A stretch of DNA of 64,000 nucleotides from Saccharothrix sp. ALI-22-I (GCF_001984175.1 NZ_MTQP01000068.1:248001-312000); one strand, 5' to 3'. Positions 55,233 to 63,355 are shown, numbered from the stretch's first letter. Numbers and translations are program-made. Notes: generated by a model not told the origin, from the letters alone.

Positions 55233-56195
55233 CTACGGCGTGACGACGGCGTGCCCGCGCACGCGGCCCTGTCGGACGTCCTCGATCGCTGTGGCGGCCT
55301 CGGTGAGCGGGTAGGTCCGGTCCAGCACGGGGGTGAGCTTCCCGGCCTCGATGAGTTCGCGGAGCAGCACCAGGTCGTCGAGTCGGTCCTTGTGCACGAG
55401 CGGCCGCACCTTGATGCCGAGGAACGGTGCCGCGAGCATCCCGCGGATCCACTTGTCCGTGCCCATGAGCCACGACCCACCCGTTCCGCCGACCAGCACG
55501 ACCGTGCCGCCCGGCTTGAGCAGGCGTTTGATCGTGCGCAGTGAGGAGTTGCCGTAGATGTCGAGCACGACGTCGAAACCGCTCGCGGTCAACGGGCCGG
55601 CCGCGTAGTCGAGCACGTGGTCCGCGCCGAGTTCCCGGACCATCGCCGCCTTCCCCGCGCTGCACACTGCCGTCACCTCGGCGCCGTAGTGCTTGGCCAG
55701 CTGCACGGCGTACGTGCCGACGCACCCGGAAGCGCCGATGACCAGCACCTTCTGCCCGGCCCGGACCCGTCCCCGGTCCCGAACCGCTTGCAACGCGGTG
55801 AACCCGGCGATCGGCACGGCCGCCGCTTGTTCCGGCGAGAGGTTGGCGGGCTTCACCGTCACGTGGGCCTCGGACACCGAGACGTACTCGCAGAACGCGC
55901 CGTCACACCACCCGAACACCTCGTCACCGATCTGGATGGTCGTCACACCCTTGCCGACCGCTTCGACCGTGCCGGCCAGTTCCAAGCCCGGCACCCGGTT
56001 ACGCGGCCGCCGCACACCGACCACGGGCCGTGCCGCATAGGGCAGGCCGCGGAGCAGGTGCCAGTCGCTGCCGGAGACCGCGGCGGCCTGGACGTGCACC
56101 AGCACCTCGCCGTCGCCGACAGTCGGCTTCTCGACCTCGCCGAGCCTCAGCACTTCTTCGAGGACGCCGTACGCGTCCTGGATCACAGCTCTCAT
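55233..56195 (-). CDS. Zinc-independent MDR-type NAD(P)-dependent oxidoreductase
   Basis: A 320-aa medium-chain dehydrogenase/reductase: N-terminal GroES-like domain (GDGEVLVHVQAAAVSGSDWHLLRGLP, VPGLELAGTVEAVGKGV) and Rossmann motif VLVIGASGCVGTYAVQLAKHYGAEV (about 147-171). The N-terminal catalytic Cys of zinc alcohol dehydrogenases is replaced by Ser-Asp (SGSDW), as in quinone reductases, although a W-C-D-G-A-F-C segment follows. Substrate unknown. ATG 56195 overlaps the stop of the XRE gene (ATGA): last gene of a three-gene operon. Confidence 0.85.
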   Translation of the reverse strand: MRAVIQDAYGVLEEVLRLGEVEKPTVGDGEVLVHVQAAAVSGSDWHLLRGLPYAARPVVGVRRPRNRVPGLELAGTVEAVGKGVTTIQIGDEVFGWCDGAFCEYVSVSEAHVTVKPANLSPEQAAAVPIAGFTALQAVRDRGRVRAGQKVLVIGASGCVGTYAVQLAKHYGAEVTAVCSAGKAAMVRELGADHVLDYAAGPLTASGFDVVLDIYGNSSLRTIKRLLKPGGTVVLVGGTGGSWLMGTDKWIRGMLAAPFLGIKVRPLVHKDRLDDLVLLRELIEAGKLTPVLDRTYPLTEAATAIEDVRQGRVRGHAVVTP

Positions 56196-56416
56196 CGATC
56201 TTCCTCCGGGTACTGGAACACGTCGCCGAGCGGGACTTCGAACACCCGGGCGATCTGGAACGCCATCTCCAGCGAGGGCGAGTACCGGCCCTGCTCGATG
56301 GCGATGACGGTCTGGCGCGTGACGTCGATCCGCTTGGCCAACTCGGCCTGCGTCATCTCCCCGTGCGCGAAGCGGAGGGCACGGATCGAGTTGGTGATCC
56401 TGGTCGGCTTCCCCAC
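56192..56416 (-). CDS. Small XRE-type HTH regulator
   Basis: A 74-aa Cro/CI-like protein that is almost only HTH: IRALRFAHGEMTQAELAKRIDVTRQTVIAIEQGRYSPSLEMAFQIARVFEVPLGDVFQYPEE. The pattern (R-Q-T-V-x-A-I-E-x-x-R-Y-x-P-S-L) is that of YozG/HTH_3 regulators that sit beside a DUF2178-type membrane protein. It is fused by overlaps to both neighbours (stop TAG/GTG above, ATGA below). It probably autoregulates the operon through repeats at 56863-56917. Confidence 0.85.
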   Translation of the reverse strand: MGKPTRITNSIRALRFAHGEMTQAELAKRIDVTRQTVIAIEQGRYSPSLEMAFQIARVFEVPLGDVFQYPEEDR

Positions 56417-56835
56417 TAGAACCCCCTGCGGTAGGCGACCAACTTGACCGCCGCCCCGAACACCGCCCACAGCGTGAACACCGCGTAGATCGCGTTGGCA
56501 ATCCAGAAGTGCGGCGCCTCCGCCAACGTCAACCCAAAGGGCAACAACATCCCCGCACCCAGCACGATCCCCGCCACGTGCTCCCCGAACTTGTCGATGT
56601 CACGGTCACGCGCGTCGGGTTTGTGGCTCTCGCTCGGCTTCGCCATCTCGAACACGATCCGTCCCACCATGGCCAGCCCCATGGAGATCCCGATGGACCA
56701 CAACATCGGCGCCACGTACGACACCTCGGCCACCGCCCCACCACCGGCCCGACCCAGAACGACCACGACGTACCCGAGGTAGGTCAGCGCGCTGACCACC
56801 AGGTACACCAAGGTCCCCTTCTCCTCGTACGACAC
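56416..56835 (-). CDS. Four-helix membrane protein (DUF2178-like)
   Basis: A 139-aa inner-membrane protein with four hydrophobic segments (LVYLVVSALTYLGYVVVVL, LWSIGISMGLAMVGRIVFEM, VAGIVLGAGMLLPFGLTLAE, FWIANAIYAVFTLWAVFGAAV) and a charged loop SESHKPDARDRDIDKFGEH between TM2 and TM3. The (D/E)-x-R-D-x-x-I loop and position before a YozG-like HTH gene match the DUF2178/YdaS-neighbour membrane family. Function unknown. Start GTG 56835 with GGGGG upstream. Confidence 0.7.
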   Translation of the reverse strand: MSYEEKGTLVYLVVSALTYLGYVVVVLGRAGGGAVAEVSYVAPMLWSIGISMGLAMVGRIVFEMAKPSESHKPDARDRDIDKFGEHVAGIVLGAGMLLPFGLTLAEAPHFWIANAIYAVFTLWAVFGAAVKLVAYRRGF

Positions 56836-56862
56836 CCGACCCCCTACCCGACGTAAAGCAAA

Positions 56863-56917
56863 CTTGACACCCCAAAGGTAAGCTCCGCTTGACACAATGT
56901 CAAGCATCTTTGACATG
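56863..56917. promoter_or_regulatory. Operator repeats of the XRE/oxidoreductase operon
   Basis: GCTTGACA-CAA-TGTCAAGC (56887-56905) is a perfect 8-bp inverted repeat. Further TTGACA-like half-sites occur at 56864 (CTTGACAC) and 56910 (TTGACATG). Position is 28-80 bp upstream of the first gene of the operon and shared with the convergent end of the HIT gene. Confidence 0.6.
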
Positions 56918-56942
56918 ACCGCGCCGCACCGCACGAAGGTCG

Positions 56943-57389
56943 TCAGGGCCCGGGGAAGTGGCGCTGCAGGCGGCCGCAGAGTTGCTGGATGTCGTCGGAC
57001 GTCACGCGTGGCGCGCCCGCCCACAGGTGTCCGTCCGTCCAGCCGACGTCGTCGGGAGTGCCGACGTGGCGGACGAAAACGTGCTGGTGGAAGTGCGCCA
57101 CGCTGCGCCCGGCGACCAGGGAGAAGACGTACTGCGGATCGATTTCGGCCCGCAAGGCCCGGGCCACCCACCACACCGCCTGCGCGATCGCTCCCACTTC
57201 GCCCGGCTCAAGCTCGTCGAGCGACGGGACGTGACGCCGAGTCTCGACGAACACATATCCAGGAAAACCGATGCCGGTGCCGTCAACGGGACGGTGCGAC
57301 ACCACAAGCAGGTCGTTCCGCCACACCACCGGTCCGACCAGCGACCCTTCGCCCCGATGCTTGGCGCAGATCAAACACGCTTCCGCCAC
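56943..57389 (-). CDS. HIT-family nucleotide-binding protein
   Basis: A 148-aa histidine-triad protein. EACLICAKHRGEG (C-x-x-C, likely zinc), a central GYVFVETRRHVPSLDELEPGEVGAIAQAV helix, and the triad-like VAHFHQHVFVRH (H-x-H-x-x-H-V; the family motif is H-x-H-x-H with hydrophobics). The spacing is slightly atypical but the fold context is clear. HIT proteins hydrolyse or transfer nucleotides. Start GTG 57389. Next to the att scar of the large element, on the chromosomal side. Confidence 0.8.
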   Translation of the reverse strand: MAEACLICAKHRGEGSLVGPVVWRNDLLVVSHRPVDGTGIGFPGYVFVETRRHVPSLDELEPGEVGAIAQAVWWVARALRAEIDPQYVFSLVAGRSVAHFHQHVFVRHVGTPDDVGWTDGHLWAGAPRVTSDDIQQLCGRLQRHFPGP

Positions 57390-57435
57390 CCGCCAAGACT
57401 GGCACGCCTTCGCCGACAGGTCTCCACAAAGCAAA

Positions 57436-57530
57436 TCAGAGCCCGGTTCCGTTAACCGGAACCAGGCCCTGACCTGGACTTACTCTGGTGCGCTCGGCAG
57501 GATTCGAACCTGCAACCTTCTGATCCGTAG
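57436..57530 (-). repeat. att scar: 3' half of tRNA-Arg(ACG) plus terminator
   Basis: On the minus strand: CTACGGA (anticodon loop, ACG), the T arm GCAGGTTCGAATCCTGC, an acceptor 3' strand and an encoded CCA, then a terminator hairpin (57436-57472). The 5' half of the tRNA (from the anticodon 5' stem on) is replaced by other sequence at 57530. The same layout as the tRNA-Ser scar identifies this as the left end of an integrated element. Confidence 0.8.
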
Positions 57531-57674
57531 AGGCGAGAAGATCAACCTCCACGGTCCACGTGGTCCGTCCACGCAGGTGAGCGTCCTTTCACAGTCCAGG
57601 TCAGGGCCTCCAATCCCGCCCCGTCCGAGCAGTCCGTGAGACGACTGTGAGACGGGTGCGACGGAGGCCCACCG

Positions 57675-58091
57675 ATGTCGACACCCATCCACTCCTCTAT
57701 CCGCACACCCGACGACATCCCGCACCAGCCGCTGAGCGAACTGGTCGAGCACTGGTCGTCAGCCCGACTCCGCACCTTCGTGGCCACCCACATCGAAGCC
57801 AGCACTCCGACCGCCGACGACCTGTTCGCCGAGCTGGCCTACGGCACCCGCATCGCCCAAGAAACGACTTCCGGTCGCTGGTGCGTAGTCGCCGATCTGT
57901 TGCGCACACGCAACGCCACCTCATGGCCCGAGATCGGTGCCGCGATGGCAATGACCGGGCTCGAAGCCAAAGCCGGCTTTCACGAGTGGGTCGTTCGCCA
58001 GACGCGCCTGCGCACCACCACCGGCATCCTCGGCCTCACCAACGCCGAGGCAACCGCCCTCCACCTCCTCGCAGAGGAGGTGTCCTGGTGA
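57675..58091 (+). CDS. Element-encoded hypothetical protein
   Basis: A 138-aa soluble protein (QPLSELVEHWSSARLRTFVATHI ... EIGAAMAMTGLEAKAGFHEWVVRQTRLRTTTGILGLTNAEATALHLL). The central WPEIGAAMAMTGLEAKAGFHEWV looks like an HTH used in actinomycete element proteins. No named family. Its stop overlaps the next start (GTGA), and it heads the coupled block of three genes. ATG 57675. Confidence 0.65.
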   Translation: MSTPIHSSIRTPDDIPHQPLSELVEHWSSARLRTFVATHIEASTPTADDLFAELAYGTRIAQETTSGRWCVVADLLRTRNATSWPEIGAAMAMTGLEAKAGFHEWVVRQTRLRTTTGILGLTNAEATALHLLAEEVSW

Positions 58092-58729
58092 GCATCGAAG
58101 CGATCAACTGGGCTCTGAACGATGCACCGATCCCCCGCGACCGCGGAGACGCCGCCAGCCTGGCGGCCGTCCTGATCGGCCTGGCGAACCACGCTGACCC
58201 GAACGGCCGCCACGCCTTCCCCAGCATCGAGAAGCTGATCCACTACACGCGCCTGTCCGAGCGCACCGTCCGCTCGGCGCTGCGCAGCCTCCAAGCCCTC
58301 AAGCTGATCCGCCCCTCCGATCCGGCCGTGATCGCCGCGCACATCAAGAGGGCCGACCGTAGGCCGAACGGCTACGACCTGGCCCTCCGCCCCTTCACCG
58401 AGCCTGCGGACAACCACCACCACGGCCTGCGAGCACTGCCGCCCGTTGACCAGCACGAGGGGCAGATAACGCCGCTACGACCGGCAAGGAACAGCTTCAC
58501 GAGGGGCAGCACTCGCCCCCGAACCGTCCTTAACCCTCCAGAGAACCGTCCTTCACGCGAGCCCGCGCCCGAGGCGCGCTCGCCCAGGCCGCCCTGCGGC
58601 GAATGCGACGCCCGCGACTCCGACCCGATCTCGGCCCGGGTCATCTGGCTGGACGAAGACCGAACCCGGTCGGTCCTTTGCGCCCGCTGCCACCCACGAG
58701 CCACCGGAGCCGGGGAGGCGGCCCAGTGA
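58088..58729 (+). CDS. HTH-domain protein of actinomycete integrative elements
   Basis: A 213-aa protein. The N-terminal 100 residues form a replication/regulatory HTH: AAVLIGLANHADPNGRHAFPSIEKLIHYTRLSERTVRSALRSLQALKLI (helix_turn_helix/phage-replication-protein N-like), as in many AICE and phage proteins. The C-terminal half is Pro/Arg-rich, then a zinc-ribbon-like CGECDARDSD ... CARCHPRA (two CxxC). Probably a DNA-binding control or replication factor of the element. Coupled on both sides by GTGA overlaps. Confidence 0.7.
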   Translation: MSIEAINWALNDAPIPRDRGDAASLAAVLIGLANHADPNGRHAFPSIEKLIHYTRLSERTVRSALRSLQALKLIRPSDPAVIAAHIKRADRRPNGYDLALRPFTEPADNHHHGLRALPPVDQHEGQITPLRPARNSFTRGSTRPRTVLNPPENRPSREPAPEARSPRPPCGECDARDSDPISARVIWLDEDRTRSVLCARCHPRATGAGEAAQ

Positions 58730-59397
58730 CCCCGCTCAACCCAGAACTCGTTACCCAGATTCAACAGGCCATCGAAACGGCGCGAGCCGCAGGTGAACCA
58801 CCACCAGGCCGCCCCACTCTGGTGCGCCTGACCGGCGCCACCGATCACGCGATCCGCAAGGCCCTGGCGGAGCTGGCGACGGAGGACACCAGCCCTGGTG
58901 ACACCTCCACACCACCCTCGCCAGCCACTCCACCAGCCCGAACCACGGACGGCCGCCTGGTCGCCTGGGCAGGCTTCGTCTTCGGCTCGGTCATGTCGAT
59001 CGCCGCCAACGTCCTCCACACCTGGCTACCAGCCGAACACCACCCCGCTGGCTGGTCACCAGGACTGGCACCCCAAATCGGAGCCGCAGTCTGGCCCATC
59101 GGCCTCCTGCTCTCCGTAGAAGTCCTCTCCCGCATCCACTGGCCCAAGGGCTGGCAATGGACCCTCGCCCGCTTCGGCGGCACGGGCACTGTTGCCCTCG
59201 GCTCAGCCGTCATCTCCTACGGCCACCTGCGAGACCTCCTACTGGCCTGGCACTACGGCCCACTAGCAGCTGCCGTCGGCCCGCTTGTGCTGGACGGCCT
59301 CATGGTCATCTCCGGCTTCGCACTACTGGCGATGAGTCGCACACCAGGACATCACCAGGACGCCGCCCCAACAAGCTGTTCGAGGGCCGAACCGTGA
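58726..59397 (+). CDS. SpdB/DUF2637-like membrane protein
   Basis: A 223-aa protein: N-terminal winged-helix-like segment (QIQQAIETARAAGEPPPGRPTLVRLTGATDHAIRKALAEL), a Pro/Thr linker, then four TM helices (GFVFGSVMSIAANVLHTWL, GAAVWPIGLLLSVEVLSRI, GTGTVALGSAVISYGHLRDLLL, GPLAAAVGPLVLDGLMVISGFALLAMS). The membrane part matches the DUF2637/SpdB spread proteins of Streptomyces-type conjugative elements. GTG 58726 overlaps the previous stop. The low-GC cargo begins about 130 bp downstream. Confidence 0.75.
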   Translation: MTPLNPELVTQIQQAIETARAAGEPPPGRPTLVRLTGATDHAIRKALAELATEDTSPGDTSTPPSPATPPARTTDGRLVAWAGFVFGSVMSIAANVLHTWLPAEHHPAGWSPGLAPQIGAAVWPIGLLLSVEVLSRIHWPKGWQWTLARFGGTGTVALGSAVISYGHLRDLLLAWHYGPLAAAVGPLVLDGLMVISGFALLAMSRTPGHHQDAAPTSCSRAEP

Positions 59398-59556
59398 CGG
59401 GCCTTCACGGCATCGTGGATTGGCCCGACGATCCAACCAAGGCTATGGCGACATGTAACGTACGTCACCCAAACACGATCAACCTGAGAGTAAGCCTGGT
59501 CGGATACGCACACACAGGTCGCTATGAACGCGACAAGGGTTTGGAGGTCAGCCGCT

Positions 59557-60630
59557 GTGATACCCGGAGACGGAGGTCGCCGCAGTCGCCGAGGCTTCGC
59601 CTACCAGGACGCTGTTTCCCTGCTCGCTTGTCTCGACATGCACGAAGGCAAATATATTCAGGTCTCCTGGGAAAATCTTGAAGACGTACAGTGCGAAACC
59701 CCGACTGGCCCACTCTACAAGCAGGTCAAAACACAAGAGGGCGGACAAGAAAGATACAGCATCGCAAAAGTATGCAAGGCGGAAAAAGTAGGGAACCCTC
59801 ATTCCAGCATTCTCGGGAAGTTATTTACCGGGAAGCCACTGACTGAGGGAACCCGGTTTAGCTTGGTAATGAATGAAGTGCCACAGAAGAATCTTCTGTG
59901 CTTCACGAAAGACTCACCCCCCTGCGAGAATCGACCAGCCGAGAAAAAAGAAATAGCAAGTAAGCTCTCCGGCCTTAAATTGCCGGACGGCAGGGGCATA
60001 GATTGGTGTATCGACCGATTCGAGGTGGAAGTAAGACCTCGATCGATAGATGACATCGAGGCGGTAGCGAAAAGCGCACTTGAACCCTACGTAAAAGAGG
60101 TATTGAAACAAACACCACTTACGACCGAACTGGAAGACATCCTCATTGCACTCCTCGGAAGGATTGAAAGAGACGCTCGCAAACCTGTTGTCACAGTTTG
60201 GTCCGAAAACGACTTCGCCGAGGTTTTGAAGAGTTGCGTTCGCAAGGTATCGCGCGTAAGCGAGACCGGTGAACTCGAACCACTGGAATCACTATCGAGC
60301 AAGCTACGTCCGACTGGCGTAACCGCTGAAGAAGCCAGCCGCATGGCTGACATGATGACTCGATATAGAAGAAAGTACAGGTCATCAGTCGGCCAAACGC
60401 ATGAAGACTATGACACACTCGCCGACGAGATATATGCTATCTGCACCGAAGTATCTGCACAGCGCAGGATCGGGCTTGTGGCTCCTGGTGCTGAGGCATA
60501 TAACACTACCCTTGCACGCGTAAGGGAAATATCGGCAGTCGCTAATGGGGCTGTCTCGCCTGCAACTGCTTATGCTGTGCTATCAGATATCACCGCCCGA
60601 TGCCAGAATCGGTACGCCGATGCCTCGTGA
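59557..60630 (+). CDS. ABC-3C effector: Cap4/DUF4297-like nuclease domain protein
   Basis: A 357-aa protein. The N-terminus reads GGRRSRRGFAYQDAVSLLACLDMHEGKYIQVSWENLEDVQCETP then LYKQVKTQE: the restriction-endonuclease-like pattern of DUF4297/Cap4 nucleases (acidic residue near Asp43, Gln56-x-Lys58). The middle and C-terminal parts are helical (RIDWCIDRFEVEVRPRSIDDIEAVA, then a region after 250 with TAEEASRMADMMTRYRRKY). GTG 59557 has GGAGG 9 nt upstream; ATG 59524 in frame is possible. It overlaps the next gene by 11 bp. Codon use is markedly AT-richer than the host. Probable DNA-cleaving effector of an ABC-3C system. Confidence 0.75.
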   Translation: MIPGDGGRRSRRGFAYQDAVSLLACLDMHEGKYIQVSWENLEDVQCETPTGPLYKQVKTQEGGQERYSIAKVCKAEKVGNPHSSILGKLFTGKPLTEGTRFSLVMNEVPQKNLLCFTKDSPPCENRPAEKKEIASKLSGLKLPDGRGIDWCIDRFEVEVRPRSIDDIEAVAKSALEPYVKEVLKQTPLTTELEDILIALLGRIERDARKPVVTVWSENDFAEVLKSCVRKVSRVSETGELEPLESLSSKLRPTGVTAEEASRMADMMTRYRRKYRSSVGQTHEDYDTLADEIYAICTEVSAQRRIGLVAPGAEAYNTTLARVREISAVANGAVSPATAYAVLSDITARCQNRYADAS

Positions 60631-61201
60631 GATTGGTGAGCGTGTAGTTCCACCACTATATCGGCCGTGGGATCCTGATAGCAGCATTGACTTCCATGCC
60701 GCACGACTTCTGCTGCTTATTGGCCTATGCGGTAAGGACCCAGGCCCTTACATCGACGGCCGGACGAAGTTGGCAAAACTAGACTTTTTTGTGCGTTACC
60801 CCACCTTCCTCCAGCGGGCACAAGAAAGCCTCAGCGACACTGCGGCCATTATAGAAATTTACAACGCTTCCGGGCGGAGTGAAGTCGAAGCACCCATGAT
60901 CAGGTATCGCTACGGCCCCTGGGATCACAGATACAGGCAGTTCCTAGCTTTTCTGGAAGCGCGTAATCTTGTGTCTGTTACGCGAAGCCATAAGCCGGAG
61001 CGGGTGAGATTGACCGCTTCGGGCCGAAAAGCAGCAGGAAAGATAGCTAACCGAGCTGAATTTACTCCCATCGTGGAGCGTTGTTCAGCTATGCGCGGCA
61101 ACCTCGCCGACATGCCAGGAACCGCTCTTAAAGAGCTAGTGTATTCAGTGTTTCCGGACGAGGTCGGCAACATACCGCTGCAACAGGAGATTACTCCGTG
61201 A
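60620..61201 (+). CDS. ABC-3C middle component (winged-helix)
   Basis: A 193-aa protein. Core: SSIDFHAARLLLLIGLCGKDPGPYIDGRTKLAKLDFFVRYPTFLQR, the hallmark of ABC-3C middle components (F-H-x-x-R-x-L-L-L-I ... T-K-L-x-K-L-D-F-x-x-R-Y-P), followed by MIRYRYGPWDHRYRQFLAFLEARNLVSV, a wing-like segment. These adaptors link the ATPase with the effector. ATG 60620 lies within the end of the nuclease gene; the stop overlaps the ATPase start (GTGA). Strictly coupled expression of all three components is implied. Confidence 0.8.
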   Translation: MPREIGERVVPPLYRPWDPDSSIDFHAARLLLLIGLCGKDPGPYIDGRTKLAKLDFFVRYPTFLQRAQESLSDTAAIIEIYNASGRSEVEAPMIRYRYGPWDHRYRQFLAFLEARNLVSVTRSHKPERVRLTASGRKAAGKIANRAEFTPIVERCSAMRGNLADMPGTALKELVYSVFPDEVGNIPLQQEITP

Positions 61202-63204
61202 CAGAGTCGAATCAGATCGAACTATTTGCACCCGGCTCGGGTCTATCCAAGATTGCAAAGTCTGGATCGAGCGTCGTTAGGATTCGATCTCCGCGCGGTA
61301 TCCGGATCGTGGCACTGCAACTAGTCCTACGTACTGGCGAGATTGAAGAATATCGGTTCGACCAGGCCAATTTCACGGTTATCAGCGGCCCTAGAAACAG
61401 TTCGAAGTCGACAACGCTTAAGCTGATTGACTACTGCCTAGGCGATCGGGACAGCCCTCACCAAGCCGTTGGACGCGTAATAGCAGACAAGTATGCCGAT
61501 GTAACTCTCTATTTCACTTTGAATGGCGCAGCACATAGTGTTCGCCGTAGTTTCACACGTGGAGATTTTTCCCGACTGTACGTAGACGATGAGGAAGAGT
61601 TCTCGCCTCAAGAGTTCTCTGACTGGATACTACGCATGTTGGGATGGCCTAGATTGCAGATTCCTCTCGGACGCAGCGGGTCAACTGCACCGAGGATGGT
61701 CCCACTTACGTTGCGTACTCTAATGCGGCACATATACCGCAAAGAATCATCATGGCTTGACTTTGCCAGCAAAGAATATGACTACAATCGAGTAGCTGTC
61801 ACAAGTTACTTCCTTGGGCTGGCATCGATGCGCTACGATCGCGAGTCGCGCTCTTTCGCAATAGCGGAAGCCGATCGAGAACTACTAGGCGTAGAAGCTA
61901 TACTTCGGGACGTAAATACCACTACAGAAGAAACAGTCACCACTATATGTGAGCAACTCGGGTTGCCTTTGGTCTCACGCCCTGCCGACCTGGTAACGCT
62001 GAGGACCGCACTACAAAACGAGCTAGCAAACCTGAGCCAGCAACGTAATAACATCATTGAAGGCCAGTATGAAGTCGGACCAGATTTCTCTTCAGCAGTC
62101 TCTCCTGTAGGTTATGATTCAACGTTGACCGAGCGCTACGAAGCCGTAAGCGTTGATTTGCAACGTGCGGTCGAAGTTGTAGCTGATCTGCGTATTGTCG
62201 TACGAGAGCACGAGCAGTCTCTTAGACTCGTCGAAGCAGATAGAGGGCGGCTCAATCGCCTTCTAGGTGCCGTTGAAGTATTCGATGATCTTCCAGTGCG
62301 TATGTGTCCAGCTTGCGAGCAAGACGTTTCGCCAAATCGAGACCACGATTCGGGTTCTTGTTATCTTTGCTTTCAGCCAGTTATTGAGGATCGGCGGCGA
62401 CGCAGAGCCGAAATGGAGATGCGAGCCCTCGACTCAGAAGTGCGAGAAATTAATGAGGCGCAGGCACGTGCAGAGCGCGATCTCGCAAATGCTACAGCAA
62501 GCGAAGAGCGTCTACGTCAGAAACAAACGGATCTCGCTAATGAACTAAACAATACGAGAGCAGCACAGCTCGCCCCATTTATGGCCGCACTGGAAGATGT
62601 AGCGTCTCAATCTGCAAAGATCAATCAGCAACTTGCCGCACTTCCAGCAATCGAGCAAGTTTTGACAAGGCAGCACCATGCCCAAATCAGGGTAGACGAA
62701 GCAGCAAGAACTGTTGACGAGACGGCAAGCATCCAGGTAGACGAGGCGACTTATATTCGGGAGTCTCGACGACGTTGCGCAAACTTGGCCGATAGAATGA
62801 ATGAGTTCCTATCCAACTTCAGAGGAAGAGGTTGGGTAGGCAGCGAAGTAACAGTATCTGCACAGGAGTTGACTTTTTACGTCGGCACGCGTACTTGGGA
62901 AGAGCAACTAGGCGCGGAGGCGCGAGTTCTATTTTTCCTGGCCTACAGTTATGCACTGCTAGCGCTGACGCAAGACCTCGGAGAGGAGGGTAACGCCCCC
63001 GGACTGCTTATCATGGACAACCCGTATCAGCATGACTTGAACGATGACGTAGTACGCGAAAGTCTTGAACTGATCGGGAATCTGGCGGCGAGCAACGGCA
63101 CACAGTTGATAACAACCCAATCCCGATCCGCGTCGGACATTAGGTCTCCACATGCCGAGATTATTATGCAAAACGAGTATACCTTTGACCAAGAAGACGA
63201 GTGA
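61198..63204 (+). CDS. ABC-3C ATPase (DUF3732, Rad50/SMC-like)
   Basis: A 668-aa ABC ATPase of the DUF3732 type. The Walker A region is VISGPRNSSKSTTLKLIDYC (GPRNSSKST at 64-72): the last Gly before Lys is replaced by Ser. Coiled-coil stretches at about 220-360 and 395-520 flank a zinc-hook-like pair MCPACEQDV (Cys370, Cys373) and GSCYLCFQP (Cys388, Cys391). The C-terminal ATPase half has EEQLGAEARVLFFLAYSYALL (a degenerate signature), Walker B GLLIMDNPYQ (Asp607) and the switch region QLITTQSRS. It would sense a DNA or nucleoprotein state and trigger the effector. GTG 61198; a terminator follows at 63268. Confidence 0.85.
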   Translation: MTESNQIELFAPGSGLSKIAKSGSSVVRIRSPRGIRIVALQLVLRTGEIEEYRFDQANFTVISGPRNSSKSTTLKLIDYCLGDRDSPHQAVGRVIADKYADVTLYFTLNGAAHSVRRSFTRGDFSRLYVDDEEEFSPQEFSDWILRMLGWPRLQIPLGRSGSTAPRMVPLTLRTLMRHIYRKESSWLDFASKEYDYNRVAVTSYFLGLASMRYDRESRSFAIAEADRELLGVEAILRDVNTTTEETVTTICEQLGLPLVSRPADLVTLRTALQNELANLSQQRNNIIEGQYEVGPDFSSAVSPVGYDSTLTERYEAVSVDLQRAVEVVADLRIVVREHEQSLRLVEADRGRLNRLLGAVEVFDDLPVRMCPACEQDVSPNRDHDSGSCYLCFQPVIEDRRRRRAEMEMRALDSEVREINEAQARAERDLANATASEERLRQKQTDLANELNNTRAAQLAPFMAALEDVASQSAKINQQLAALPAIEQVLTRQHHAQIRVDEAARTVDETASIQVDEATYIRESRRRCANLADRMNEFLSNFRGRGWVGSEVTVSAQELTFYVGTRTWEEQLGAEARVLFFLAYSYALLALTQDLGEEGNAPGLLIMDNPYQHDLNDDVVRESLELIGNLAASNGTQLITTQSRSASDIRSPHAEIIMQNEYTFDQEDE

Positions 63205-63267
63205 TTCAAGCGGGAAATCCGGAAATCAAGTGAATGGTGTCAGACGATTTCGCCGAAGAGCAAGATA

Positions 63268-63292
63268 GGAGGAAGAGTGCCTCTTCCTCCTG
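63268..63292 (+). terminator. Terminator of the ABC-3C operon
   Basis: AGGAGGAAGAG and CTCTTCCTCCT pair around TGC, 64 bp after the ATPase stop codon. Confidence 0.65.
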
Positions 63293-63355
63293 GACATCGA
63301 CACAGCATGGCAAGCTTGACACCTGGGGTAGAGCACTAGACAAGAGCAGATGAAG

